Source: Magnolia sinica
Taxonomy: Eukaryota > Streptophyta > Magnoliopsida > Magnoliales > Magnoliaceae
Assembly: GCF_029962835.1 (NCBI RefSeq)
Contig: NC_080577.1
Coordinates: forward strand, 30,858,501-30,922,500
Length of the DNA: 64,000 bases
Direction of reading: 5' to 3'
In this document: positions 1 to 11,630 of the stretch, one piece after another
Numbering within the stretch: the stretch's first letter is position 1
How the letters are laid out: each line of letters begins with the position of its first letter
Translations under genes and position numbers: made by a program
The notes under the pieces: model-generated
Database searches by the model: none
The model's input: only the letters and a program-made list of their open reading frames with translations
What the model was told of the DNA's origin: nothing

Positions 1-1995
1 TTGAGCGATCAACAAGTTGTAATGTGGCTAAGGTGGGTTTTAATTCACCCAAACCTAACTGTTTGTACACCGAATAGGGAATCAGCTTTACCCTCGCTCC
101 TAAGTTAAGAAGTGCGTGTTCAATTCGGTAGCTCCCGATTACACACAGTATAGTTGAGCTACCAGGATCTTTGAATTTCTATGGCATATCTTATTTTAGG
201 ATGGTACTCACTTTCTCAGTTAAGAAGATTTTCTTTTAAATATTTTGTCATCTTTTGGTCGTGCACAAGTCTTTCAAGAATTTAGCATATGAAGGCATTT
301 GTTTTACTGCATCCAGTAGAGGAATATTGACCTTCACTTATTTCAACACCTCTAAAATATCCTGAGAGTTAGAGAGAGATTTTGGTCCAACCAACCATTA
401 GAAAATTGGAGCAACTGGCTTCCCTTGAGGTTCTGATTCTAATTCCTGTGGGGCATGGCTAGAACTATCATTGTTGTCCTCTTCCGGTTCCTTAAGCTTT
501 TCAGCCCTAACCGGAATAGTTTTGTCGATGGTTTTTCCACTCCTAAGAGTGGTGATAGATTTAACTTGCTCCATCTGATTTAAAGAGGATCACTTATCTC
601 ATATTACAGTTTAGGATTGGAGAGAGGTTGAGCAGGAAGCATCCCCTTTTCTATAACTGTAACAGGTGAATACATCTTTTGCATAAATTTTGTAAGTTCT
701 CGTATTGCTTGAGTAAGCTCTTGAATTTATATGGAATTTTGAACCGGTTCTTCTTGAGGTTTCCCTTGATTTAGAATTTGATTGAAGAAACCTTAAGGGG
801 TAGCCATTTGTCCATTCTTCCAACTGAAATTTGGATGATTTCTCCAATTGAGATTGTATGTATTAGAGGTGGGCCCACTGAAAGGTCTTTGGTAATTACT
901 TACAGCATTAGATTGCTCATTCAGTACCTCTTGAAAGGCGAATATATAGTTGGGCAATTTTTAGTAGTGTGAATTTACAACCACAAATACCGCAAACAAT
1001 TTCCTTACCCTTATCCTTCTTTAATTCCATGGCCTCGAGTTTTCTGGTGAGATAAGCCATTTTAGCATTGATATCATCGTCCTCTTTCAGGAGGTACATT
1101 CCACCCCTTTCCTTGGATTGAGTTGGCTTAGACATGGTGCTTGATTTTGGGTATGTGTCCCATGATTATGCATTTTCAGTAAGTTTATCCAAGTAGTCCT
1201 ACACATTATTAACATTTTTATTCATGAATTCCCCATTGCATATTGTCTTAACTAATTGGCGCATGGAAGATGTCAGACCATCATAAATAAAAGTGTGTAA
1301 TGCGCCACGTTTCAAAACCGTGTTGTGGGCATGAATTGACAAGATCCTTGAACTGCTCCCAACATTAGAAGAATGTTTCATCCTTCTTTTGGGCGAAGTT
1401 CATGATTGACTTTCTAAGGGTGTTCGTTTTATGATGTGGAAAAATTTTCTTTATGAACTCCCTTATCATGTCATTCCATGTGCCAATAGATTGAGGACGT
1501 AGTGAATGCAACCACGTCTTAGCTTTTTCTTTCAAAGAAAATGGATAGAGTTTCAGCCTGACCGTGTCATCAGACACGTTAGGAAAATATAGAGTGACTA
1601 TGATATCATCAAACTTTTTCAAGTGTAAATATGGATTTTCTTACTCATGCCTATGAAATTTAAGAAGGAGTTGGATCACCTCTGGATTGATATCCATGTG
1701 TCCCATATTCTCTAGAAAAACTATGTATGAGGGCGTGCTCACCCCCACCGGTTGTAAATAATCTTGTAAGGTACGAGGCAGGGGTGTTTGATGCACCTCA
1801 TTCTCATCCTGGACTTCCCCAACTCTAGGTTGAGGTTGTCTGTCTGGTTGATTGGCTAGTTGATTTGCAGTCATATCCTCAATTAACTTTGGGGATCTCG
1901 AGTGGTGTCTAATCCTGTGATGGATAGTTAACCCCTCAACCAATCCTCCTTCAGTCAAGAGACATCGAGTGTTGTCATGGACCCACTTGAGCATG
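1..1995 (-). pseudogene. Degenerate gag-protease of a Tat/Athila-like Ty3/Gypsy retrotransposon
   Basis: Reading leftwards, the minus strand gives a recognisable but broken polyprotein. An N-terminal Gag segment starts near 1875. It is followed by the capsid-like block at 1365-1622 (LKLYPFSLKEKAKTWLHSL, then a TWNDMIREFI-type stretch), a YDGLTSSMRQLVKTICNGEF block at 1199-1300, a decayed zinc-knuckle (CGICG) near 990, a TLRSGK-type linker near 545, and a protease-like LGARVKLIPYSVYKQLGLGELKP near 65-160. This order is typical of plant Athila/Tat elements (family knowledge). Numerous stops and frameshifts interrupt it, and the protease Asp before L-G-A is Asn here, so it cannot be active. The pol part lies beyond the window edge. 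The primer-binding site at 2544-2561 fits the same orientation. Confidence 0.8.
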
Positions 1996-2139
1996 AAACA
2001 CTTGCAGCCCTCAATCTCAAATTCTAACCTAAACCTAAAAGGGGAAGAAAGGAAATAGAAATCTAGAAATAGAAAGAAAAAGAGTTGGAGAGAGGTTACC
2101 AAGTTAGAATTTCCTAAATTAAAAACCTGCAAAACAAAA

Positions 2140-2520
2140 CAAAACAAGTTAGTTTCTAAAAATAGAAAGTTCCTAAAAATAAAAATAGAAAGTAAACTAG
2201 TTCTTAAAAAGGAAAATTTCTAAAAATAGAAAATAGAAAGTTTCTAAAGGAAGGTTCTAAACCTAGAATTAGAAAGTAAGTTAGAATTTAAAAATAAAAG
2301 AAATCCTAGAATTAGAAAGTTTCTAAAAATAAAAAATAAAACCCTAATCCTAAAAATAGAAAAAAAAAAGTAGAAAAATTAGAAAGAGATTACTAATTTA
2401 GAAAATCTAGATCTGGGTCCTACAAAACAAGAAAGTTAGGTTAGTTTCTAAAAATCAAACAAAAACCCTAGACCTAAAATTAGAAAACCCTAATCTTAAC
2501 CTAATTCTAAAACTAGCTAA
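2140..2520. repeat. A-rich degenerate tandem stretch
   Basis: The plus strand repeats variants of CTAAAAATAGAAAGTTTCT many times. It lies in the untranslated leader between the primer-binding site and gag of the Tat/Athila-like element. No coding potential is seen. Confidence 0.6.
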
Positions 2521-2543
2521 TCTCAGAAAAATGCAACCGTCAA

Positions 2544-2561
2544 TCCCTGGTAACGGCGCTA
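2544..2561 (-). other. Retrotransposon primer-binding site (tRNA-Asp type)
   Basis: The minus strand reads TAGCGCCGTTACCAGGGA. This matches the common plant Gypsy primer site complementary to tRNA-Asp with three differences. It sits just upstream of the gag remnants and just inside the LTR that starts at about 2568, which fixes the element as minus-oriented. Confidence 0.75.
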
Positions 2562-2567
2562 AAAACT

Positions 2568-3398
2568 TGTTCACAACCCCAAGTGTAAGGTTACGATGTA
2601 GTAATAATCTCGGTAAGACCGAGGTCAAATTCATAGGGACTGAACCTTGTACGTATTCTGAAAGTAACAAGAACTAGAACTAGAAGAAGATGTAATCTAA
2701 ATCACGTGAATTTAAGAGAATAATGATGAATTATTAAACTAAAGCTTGTAAAATTCAAAGGTAGGAAATTAGGGTTTCTAAGGATGCACTTGTAGAGATC
2801 AGGGAGATCTATGCTTGATTCATAAACATAGATGGAATCATAGTCCCATCTTCATCCAGTTGGAAGATAATTCATTAAAAATCAAATATGAACTTCCTTT
2901 GATCTAGTTTTCAATAGATGAGAGGTATGAGAACTAGCATTGATTCCATCACATAACCATGCCCATGAGACAAAGTAAACAACAAATTTTAACCAATCCG
3001 TAACCAATCTAAGAGAGTTATGAACGTTAGGAAGGGTTCCATCATCTAACCATACCCATGGGATGATGGTGAACAACAGGGTTCCCAAGTTCACAATCCC
3101 TATAATGAACAAAACATACTCAAAGCTATCGCAGATCTATTGTAATTTAAGTCACAACAAACCATTAAAAACTATGAATATTCCTTTTAATCAACAAAAA
3201 TCAAAGAGAGTTCAACTTAACATAAATCCAAGCATAGAAAATACCCCATCATGCTACAAGCTTCACCTCTTAGCCCTAGCTAAGAGGTTTAGCCTATCAT
3301 AATCATGATGACTAAAATCTCTTAAAGGAAAGACATAAACAAAACAATGAAAGGAAAAGGAGAGAAGAAAATATTAGCCAAAGGCCGTCCGTCCCACG

Positions 3399-3481
<83 letters not shown>

Positions 3482-3640
3482 TTGCTTCTTCACATCTAAG
3501 GATGATCTCTCTTACTCGTTCTCCTCTCTTTTTATAGCTTACATGAGGCGGAGGTGTGGTGCGTAGAGAACTTTCGCAGCAAAAAGGACTGCGCAGCGAA
3601 ACCGCACTCGACCCGCGTTCGGCATAAATAGCCAATTTGT
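2568..3640 (-). mobile_element. 5' LTR of the Tat/Athila-like element (outer end not resolved)
   Basis: The sequence starts with TGTTCACAACC directly beyond the primer-binding site, as an LTR end should. A TATA-like motif on the minus strand (TATAAAAAG, about 3529-3537) could be the LTR promoter. I could not find the outer terminus or a target-site duplication, because the partner LTR is outside the window. The right border is therefore a guess. Confidence 0.45.
3401..3476. repeat. (TC)n microsatellite
   Basis: About 38 nearly perfect TC dinucleotides lie inside the presumed LTR. The Glu-Arg repeat peptide in the antisense frame is just this microsatellite translated. Confidence 0.98.
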
Positions 3641-5164
3641 TTTCAAGATCTGATCCGTTCAGCGTCCTTGGTGATGGTCGGTTGCCCCCTGGAAGTGATT
3701 TGGACGGTCCGGATCACAGATCCGGTCGTGTTCATGATCGTAGAATGGCCCACTGAGGCCGAATGTCGCACGTGCTTAACTAACGCAAGGGACCTGCGTT
3801 AGGATGCTCGGTGGGTCCCACAGTGATGTTTTTAGAGGAATCCACCCCGTTCATTGAATTCTTCTCGAAAAACCAGTCGAGAATGGGTACTTTTTCTCGA
3901 GTTTGGTGTGGCCCATTGTATCAAAGCATGCTGTCGTTCATCCTGCATTTGAATGCGATCTATCTGTGTGTGCGTGCATGGTAGCCTTTGGGCTCCATGG
4001 GTATGGTTGGCGCCCCCTAGATCGAATGGATGGTTCAGATCATCCATTGGGATGATAGTGGTGGCCCACTACAAATCATAGCGAACGGATGTCCGTTTCT
4101 TACGTAAAAGGAACGCTGGGAGTCGGGTCAGCACACGCTGACCAACTCCCATGATCCGGTGCACCTCCAATGCACATGTGTTGTGCACACGCACACCATG
4201 CAAAGTGGGTCCCACCTTGATGTTTCGAGAAATCCGTTCTATCCATCTGTTTTGCCATCTAATTTGAGGGGTTGAGACCAAAATTAAAGCATATCTAGAT
4301 ATCAGGTGGGCCCCAAATCAGTGATTTATGGTTGATCTTGTCTATTGGACTACTTTCAACGGTTGAAATTTTATATGTATGGTTACTTTATGATCCTCAG
4401 GCCTAATATAAAGTTTCGAGCCAAACGGATGGTGGGAACCCTATGATTTTGCATTCAAGACGCTTTTCAGGCTTCTTTATCTTCAATCACTTGATTTTCT
4501 CAGATCTTTGCCATGTGAATTCTTCAATCTCGGTCTCCTAAGATCCGTCCCTTGCCTTGGTGATTTTTAAGTATTAAATTTATGCTTTTAGCACTCTTTT
4601 TAGTCCAAGCTTCTAAATTCACCTTGCAACACAAACATGAATAAAATAGCACGTTAAACATTATCATGTGTTTAAAACCAACTAATAATTGGGGTCTAGT
4701 ATGCAATATTTGACCGTCAACATTATTCTTGCATTTACACTTCATTATACTTGGGCCATCATTTTTCGTATAAGTCAACATGTGTGTATGCGTAAACAAT
4801 TACAGGTTCTAATGTTTTTGTATCATATTTGAAGATCTAGGCCATTCATTATTTGTGTCCCACTTAGATGAGGGGTCAAACCAAGTTTCAACCGCATCTA
4901 AAACTCATGGGGCCCCACCAAGTGCTTTTATATATTTTAGGGATGTCTTCACATAGTTTTAGATGCTATGGCCCACCTGAGCTTCGTATACAGGTGATTT
5001 TTTGGATATCCCATGACCTAAAGGGGAGACATTAAATGCAATGTGTTGATGTTCTACACACATCAAGGTGGGGCCCACACAGCTCGACCTTACGGGAAGT
5101 TCCCATGAGGGCAACCTTATAGTACCATTTCCCTATTTAGGTAACTCCTTCATGGGTGTTACCC
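3641..5164. repeat. Intergenic stretch made of diverged GTGGGCC-type miniature repeats
   Basis: No gene is visible. A clear copy of the window-wide core repeat runs at about 4195-4445 (GTGGGTCCCACCTTGATGTT, then CAGGTGGGCCCC, then the block with ACTTTCAACGGTTGAAA). Further fragments occur at 4855-5100. Copies are strongly diverged, so the borders are approximate. Confidence 0.6.
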
Positions 5165-5528
5165 TAACCGTGTAGGGCCCACCTTGATATATTTTCTATA
5201 TATTGACACCATCCATATGTTTTTCAATGATATTTTAGGATGTGATTCCGAATCATAAGAAGATCCAAATCTCAGGTGGGCCATACCAATCAAAACAGTG
5301 ATGAATAACCATTAAAAACCTTTTGAAGGCCACAAATTTTTAGATCAATTTGATCTTTGTAATTTCCCTTCATCCAGATCTTCTTTACATTATCAACAAG
5401 TTGGATTGCAAATAAACACTACTAAAACCTTACGATGGGCTCTTTATAATTTTTAATGGCGAGGCACTATATTACCACTCTTTCGAGTGGTGTGGTCCAC
5501 CTAAGATTTAAATCTGCACAATTTTGAT
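5165..5528 (+). repeat. Core miniature repeat, split by a LINE insertion
   Basis: This is a nearly full core copy: GGGCCCACCTTGATATATTT, CACCATCCATATG, CTCAGGTGGGCC, a TAACCATTAAAAACCTTTTG block, and CTTCATCCAGATCTTC. It stops in the middle of the block that normally reads into a GGTGGTCCACCTAAGATT tail. The LINE at 5529-6698 interrupts it, and the rest resumes at about 6719. Confidence 0.65.
5510..5528. repeat. Left target-site duplication of the LINE
   Basis: AAATCTGCACAATTTTGAT. It recurs at 6699-6718 with one substitution and one extra T, immediately after the LINE's A-rich tail. Confidence 0.85.
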
Positions 5529-6698
5529 GCGGGCAGTCCCAGTCAAGGTTGAGATCCAATCAAAAGGAATTCAGATGGCCCCCAGATGCGTGTGTTGTAA
5601 CGGCAATTCGACATCAGACAGGCCGGACAGACACAGAGAATCCATCGCCCACTTGTTCCTGGACAGTGAGTTGGCAAGCACGGCATGGAATTGCATCGGG
5701 TCTTCCTCGGTATCTCCATCTAGGTAGCCTCATCAGTTGAGCAACGTCTGGCCCAATGGTGGGCAGTCTTGGCATCTGCCAGGACCTCCTCGGTCGCTCA
5801 CATGCTGGCATTGTGCGTACTTCTCTGGGAGGTTTGCAAAATAAGGAATGTCGCAATGTTCGCTGACACGAAGACCTCCAACCGCAGTCTGATGGCTCGC
5901 ATTAACTGGTGGATTAGTTTTATAGGCGATAAGTCCACGGTGCAATCAGGTCGTCCCCTTCATCAGCGGTTTGCGCGTCAGCCAGAGCAAAATCCGCTAC
6001 TGTTCTCGACCCCTTCCAGTCCCAGAAGCGTGGTTGTAAAATGGAATCGTCCTCCTACAGGTTCGGTGAAGATCAACGTTGATGGATCATCTCTCTTGGG
6101 AACCCATGCAGGGCACGTGGTGGGGGTATCTGCAGAGGTAGCGCTGGAGAATTTCTTTTTGCTTTTGCAGAGGGATGCAGGATTGGTTCTAATACCCATG
6201 CAGAGCTCATGGCCATCAATGATGGTTTGCATTTAGGCCTTAGCAGGGGGTTTAAACAGATCGTTATCGAATCTGACTCGGAATTGGTCATGAGCCTCCT
6301 CACGGGCTCTGCACCTCCAGGTTGGAAATGGTTTTCTTGGTTCGCCAGAATTCTTGGGATGGTTTCCTCTGCCTAAGTGGAATTTTCCCACACCTTGAGG
6401 GAAGGCAACGCCCCGGCAGATGCCTTCGCTAGGATGAGCAGCGTTTCCCAATCCCCTTTCTTCTTGTGCAGAGTAGTGAACATCTCTCCACGCATCAGAG
6501 GTCTTATCTTTTTGGACAAAGTGGGCCTGGGGTCTATCAGAAGCATGTAGATTTTGTTTAGTGTTTTGGTTTTGTTCAATTTTCTTGTCCCTTACGATAG
6601 GCTGACCAGTTTTTTTCATTCTGGTCTTCTCGAAGCATTGTAAAGCTGATCTTTTGATCATTTGAAATGGAAAAAAGAAAAAGTTTCCTTCAAAAAAA
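5529..6698 (+). mobile_element. 5'-truncated L1-type LINE (3' end with zf-RVT and RNase H)
   Basis: The segment begins abruptly, ends in an A-rich tail (CAAAAAAAAA at about 6691-6700), and is flanked by 19-20 bp direct repeats. These are hallmarks of target-primed reverse transcription. It encodes only the C-terminal part of a LINE ORF2. At about 5590-5720 there is a zinc-finger reverse-transcriptase (zf-RVT) segment with CVCC and ESIAHLFLDSELASTAWN. At about 6040-6460 there is an RNase H segment. Confidence 0.88.
5585..6560 (+). pseudogene. LINE ORF2 C-terminus: zf-RVT and RNase H, frameshifted
   Basis: In sequence order I see the zf-RVT motif (CVCC ... ESIAHLFLDSE), a spacer, and then the plant LINE RNase H. 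The first RNase H aspartate is in KINVDGSS (about 6070-6095), the second in the ESDSELVMS block (about 6269-6295), and the last in GNAPADAFAR (about 6410-6437). The blocks are in different frames, and a stop codon falls inside the domain, near 6375. The copy is dead. The RNase H fold would normally remove RNA from the cDNA hybrid during retrotransposition. Plant L1 elements commonly carry this extra domain (family knowledge). Confidence 0.82.
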
Positions 6699-6718
6699 AA
6701 ATCTGCATAATTTTTGAT
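6699..6718. repeat. Right target-site duplication of the LINE
   Basis: AAATCTGCATAATTTTTGAT, the partner of 5510-5528. Confidence 0.85.
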
Positions 6719-6864
6719 ACCCCACCCAAAAATGGGCTAGAGAAACAGATAGACCGCGTGGATATACAACACATCATCAAGGTGGGTGCCACGGTCAGGA
6801 CCACACTTTGTTGGGTGAGGTCGAGGTCGCACCTAATCCACCCTCCCTCAGTAGGTGTTACGTA

Positions 6865-7290
6865 ACAATGTAGGGCCCACCTTGATGTATTTTTTTGTAA
6901 ATCCACATCGTCCATATGTTTTTATCATCTTATTTTAGGAAGTGATCCCAAAATTTGCGAAGCTCCAAATCACAAGAGGGCTATACTAATAGAAATAACG
7001 ATAAATAACCATGTGAGCCAAATTGATGTATTTTACGTATATCAATCCCATTCATTTGTTCCTAAAATCTGTTTATATCTAGACAAACTAATCAAACCCA
7101 TTTAAAAAGTGTTTTGGATGGATCATATTGGTTTCATGTTAGATTGGGCTCATTTTTGTTCTCTATCGTAATTAGCACATTCCAAACATATATGGCCGTT
7201 CAAATCAACTTTAGGATGTCCTAATCATAAAATTTTATCAATCTCATCATTATAATTTATTCTTGTAATTACACTTCTATTATAATTGGG
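6865..7290 (+). repeat. Core miniature repeat copy
   Basis: It begins with the recurring TGTAGGGCCCACCTTGATGT, followed by CATCGTCCATATG and ATTTTAGGAAGTGATCCC. Its 3' half is diverged. It lies in the same orientation as the 5165 copy. Confidence 0.6.
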
Positions 7291-7309
7291 CTATAATATC
7301 TGTTTTTCA

Positions 7310-8640
7310 ACATCTTAGTTTTTTTTATAATCTCAATTCTTTTCAAAATCTCAATTTTCTCAAACATCGTTAATTTTTTTTTCAAACTTTATAACTTTGA
7401 TTTTCAAAATCACATTTTAAAAAAAGAATTTCAATTTCTTTTCAGAATCTCATTTTTTTATCCCGAAATTTTTTAAAATCTATAAATTTCTCAAACAGTC
7501 ATTTTTTTCCAAACTTTTGAACCTTTTTTTTTTTTTTCAAAATCACATTTTTTTAAAAAAAAAAAAAAAACATAAAATCTCATTTTCAAAATGTTAATTT
7601 TTTTTTTTTCAAAATCTTAGTTTTTTAAAATCTCTTTTTTAATCATTATCAATTTTTTTTTACTTAATTTTCTTTTTCAAATTGTCCATTTTATGTCAAA
7701 ATGTCCATTTTTTTAATCTTCAATTTTTTTTTTCAAAAATTTTAACAAAATCTCATTTTTGTTATCAAACTTTTCATTTTTTTTTTCGAAATACAAATTC
7801 TGATTTTTTTTTTTTTTCAAAATCTCTTCTTTTTTTTTTTCCCAAAATCGTTTTTTTTTCCCTTCAAACTTAACAATTTATTCAAACTTCTCAAAAATTT
7901 CAAGATGCAAATTTATTTATTTTTCAAATGAACCATTTTTTTTCTACTTGTCAAAATCTGGGTGTTTTTTAAAAAAAAAAAAAAAAATTTAATTTTAATT
8001 TTTTTATTCTCAATTTTTCTCAAACATTTTTTTTTCAAAATCACAATTTTGTTTTAACTTCTCAATTTTCCTTTTCAAAATGTTAGTTTTTTGTCAAAAT
8101 CTCGACTTTTTGTCTCTTTTTTTCTTTTTTCAAAATTTCTTCTTTCGGACTTCTCCATTTGCTTTTTCAAAATGTTTTTTTTTTTCAAACTTGTCAATTA
8201 TTTATTCAAATTCTTTTGTCTTTTTTTTTTTTTTTTTTCAAAATCTCACTTTTGTTATCGTACTTTTCAATTTTTATTTTTTTTAAATACCAATTCTCAA
8301 TTTCTTTTTCAAAATTTTTTTTTTCAAAGTTGTAAAATTTTTCACAATTTTTTTAATCTTTTCAATTTTGTTTTTCAAATTATAATTTTTTTCCAAAATA
8401 TAATTTTATTCAAAGTTCTTAATTTATTTTTTCAAAATCTATATTTTTATTAAATCACAGTTTATTTTTTAAATATCAATTTTTCCCAAACATTGTTAAT
8501 TGTTTTTCTATACTTATCAATTATTTTTTTCAAAATCATAATTTTATTTTTAATTCTCAATTTTCTTTTTCAAAACATCAATTATATATCAAAATCTCAA
8601 TTTTTTTCAAACTTCATTTCCAAAAATCTTGATTTTTAAT
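7310..8640. repeat. T-rich degenerate tandem block (TTTTTCAAAATCTCA-like)
   Basis: About 1.3 kb consists of poly-T runs separated by variants of CAAAATCTCAATTTT. Long phenylalanine-rich open frames on the plus strand (for example 8091-8453) are only translations of this low-complexity DNA. No promoter or gene signal was found. Confidence 0.85.
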
Positions 8641-8889
8641 AAAATACGAAGGATGTACTGGGATTTTTAATGTGATATTGCTAACATTAAAATATCAGTT
8701 TTAAAGCAAAATAAAAAATAAAAAATTTCCACTTAATTGATATAAAAACAAAATAATAAAATAATAATAATAAATCGATGCATTCAATCAATTGATGCAA
8801 AAATAGTATTAGATACAAATAAATACTATTAAACCACTGAAATTATACTAAAAAACACTTCTTAGACTACAATAAAACACAAAATTCCA
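8641..8889. other. AT-rich intergenic DNA, nothing recognised
   Basis: There is no conserved motif, coding potential or clear repeat beyond short AT-rich runs. Confidence 0.5.
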
Positions 8890-9130
8890 CCATATTTTAC
8901 AAAAAAAAAAAAAACAACCGTGCAGTGATGGCAAAAGTCAATTTATGACGGACCAAGCCAATAAAATCCGTCTCTAAATGTTCTGAGTTGGGTTTTTTGG
9001 CAGTACTTAGCAACGGACCAAAATCTGTCATAAATCTCATTTTAGCAATGGATTTTGGTCCATCGCTAAATCCCCCCACTTTAACTGCCATGATTTCGAT
9101 AAAAGCTACGCCCGATGGACAATTTCCACT
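8890..9130. mobile_element. Possible CACTA-like subterminal repeat cluster
   Basis: Inverted and direct copies of a TTAGCAACGGACCAAAATC-type motif occur, for example around 8950, 9008 and 9040-9068, where ATGGATTTTGGTCCATCGCT is the inverted form. Clusters of such short inverted motifs are typical of CACTA (En/Spm) subterminal regions, but no CACTA terminus is visible here. The assignment is tentative. Confidence 0.35.
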
Positions 9131-9616
9131 AGCGACGAAGTAAGACGGTAGTTAAACCAAGCCTTAGCGTGGTGACTGAATTTCCCCTTGCTTTTAAAGC
9201 TAAAGCGCAAGTGGTACAGCACGAGGTTGGGGGGGAACTATGTTCGACCCATTTAAGATTATTGACCTAGACCCAACTCTATTTAGGTCAGGTTCTGGTC
9301 GAATACAAATAATAATAATAATAACTGACACATCAATTTAATGGGTTAAGTATAGGTAAAGAGGTTCCAAACCCAATCCATTTATATCATGGCCTGCATT
9401 TATATCAAGGCCTGGGTATGGGGTTATGGGTCGGGCGTAAAAGTTATAGCTGGGTTTTCAAAAAAATATATTACAAATATGTTAGTTGTATCAAGATTTA
9501 AAAGATAATGAGAGTCGAGGGAGAATGGTTAATTCTAAATCCCATGGATATGAGATAAAATTGAGAGAATTTAACAATAAACCCATGTATAAAATAATTA
9601 TCTCCGATAAACTAGT
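9131..9616. other. Intergenic DNA, no gene seen
   Basis: The composition is mixed. A short (AAT)n run lies near 9306-9321. No protein motif was found. Confidence 0.5.
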
Positions 9617-9621
9617 CTTAT
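9617..9621. repeat. Left 5-bp target-site duplication (CTTAT) of the solo LTR
   Basis: CTTAT directly before TGTCACGCC. The same five bases follow the LTR at 13971-13975. Confidence 0.85.
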
Positions 9622-10317
9622 TGTCACGCCCCGAAATTCGAGACTCGAGTTGGCCAGACCCAAGTCCGAATCCCAGGTCATGATTTAATATTAAACATTC
9701 ACAACTACACTTAATTAATCTCATTACAATAACAATGTTCATCAAATACAACCTTTAACTATTACAGCCTAAACTCACTTCTAAATTCTTATTATACATC
9801 TTTTTTTTTCCATCGGTACAAATAAAAGATAAGTAAATTGATGATTGAATCTTCACTCCACTTTGCCCTTGACTAAACTCTGATGCCCTGAAACACTGTT
9901 ATTTTGGGTATGAGCACAACCGCTCGTGGGATCTTATCCAACCAAATCTGAAATTTCTCGATTTATATTAAACAAATAAATAATAAAATTATTTTCTTGA
10001 AATTCAAAACATAAATCAAAATATTAAATATTAAATATGACATGAATGCGATGTTGGAATCATAAAGATGTACTGAATGCTACACTATCATGAATTCAAT
10101 AATAAAATTAAATAATCATCACATCTTACAACACCGTACTTAGGTGTATGGTTACATTACATTAACGCCCACACACTGGTACCTCGTGGTGAGGAACCCA
10201 ATTATATGTTAGCTGGTCAGACTACTGCTCCAATTGTACCTCTGACGTATGTCCACGCACACAATTATACTCATACGCCGTACACAAAGGAGACTCCGAA
10301 GGATCCAACGGGTTCTA

Positions 10318-10452
10318 GGGTCTTTCACCCAAGGGACATGATTGCCCTACTTGCTAGCTTTAGGGTCTCTCACCCAAGGGACACGATTGCCCTACTTGCT
10401 GGCTTTAGGGTCTTTTACTCAAGGGACACGATTGCCCTACTTGCTAATACTA
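10318..10452 (+). repeat. Three tandem copies of a 45-bp unit inside the solo LTR
   Basis: Units at 10318-10362, 10363-10407 and 10408-10452 start GGGTCT and contain AAGGGACA(C/T)GATTGCCCTAC. Since 45 is divisible by three, the units stay open as a 15-residue repeat in one frame. I see no reason to call this a gene. Confidence 0.95.
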
Positions 10453-11569
10453 CAATCATTTCCTCATTTTTTTTTCCATAATTCCGTAATCAGTATAGAT
10501 GAATGCATGTCATGAATTATTCCAAAATCAGTAGCGAAATAATTTAATTATTTAAATCCCGATACAACAATGCAAGTTCTATACAAATGTGCAGAAATTC
10601 GATGCCGTAAAAATTCAATTCCTGAAATTTACTGAAACATCAAGCTATTTTCTTTGCCCTTTTTTTTAAAAAAAGAAAACCAAAATTTAGAATCAAATTA
10701 ATTAATATTATTTTAAACCAATTAATTTAAATCAATTACTTTAACACAGATTTAAGGTCTAAATCTTAACACCAAATTTCAGAAATAAAAGTTAGATTAA
10801 AATCTAACTCTACAAGTTAATCAGATTCAGTAAATGCTAAAATTTAGAAAAGTGGATATTAGGTATAAAGGAATTTGACAATATTAATTTAAAGTCATTA
10901 TGTCAAATAAATAAATTTTCTAAAATACATAAAATCAGAAAGTTCATAAATGGAGGAGAATCACCCACCTGATATTTGGACCGTCGATTTCTGGACTAAA
11001 CCATACGCCCACGACCTACTTAGCGTCGCATGCTAGACCTGACCCACGCTTACGCTCTTAACGAGTGTCTCCCACTGACGCAACATATAGCATTAACTTG
11101 CTGTTTACACTCGCTGGATGCATGAGAAGTTGAGTTTCAGGACACCATCTACCAAAAGAAAATAACACCTAAGTGGTCTATTTAATGAATGGTTTGAATT
11201 TCAGGTTAGTCTATTTAACCATGGCTGTTTCCAATCAAGATTTTCTACTGTATGGTATGTAAAATGAATCACTGTTTTAAAATCAAAAATATCAATAATA
11301 TAAATTTTTATTTCAAATTAATAATTCTAGATATCATTTTGTTAAAATTTTAATAATTCAAATACTTAAATAAAATATTATTTTTACTATTATTTAATTT
11401 AGGAATTACAATGAAATAATGTACAAGAAATTTTATTTAAATTCTAACTTTAATTAAATTAATTTTTTTCACTTAAATAATGTTAAATATTAGCATAAAA
11501 ATATTTATTATTTTTATTCACTAAATTCTCAAAGTAAAATTTTTATTTTATTTATCACATCAACTTAAA

Positions 11570-11571
<2 letters not shown>

Positions 11572-11627
<56 letters not shown>
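11572..11627. repeat. (CA)n microsatellite
   Basis: About 28 CA repeats within the solo LTR. Confidence 0.98.

Positions 11628-11630
<3 letters not shown>

Noticed and set aside
3312-3635. Minus-strand open frame with a long Glu-Arg repeat
   Set aside because: It is the (TC)n microsatellite read as protein, inside an LTR.
5165-5528. Calling every GTGGGCC stretch a separate MITE
   Set aside because: Most copies have no readable terminal repeats or TSDs, so I describe them only as core-repeat copies.
8080-8453. Phe-rich plus-strand open frames that look like membrane proteins
   Set aside because: They are translations of the poly-T block. No start context, no conservation signal, extreme low complexity.
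10318-10452. CRISPR-like regular repeats
   Set aside because: The 45-bp units are contiguous with no spacers, and this is a eukaryotic LTR.
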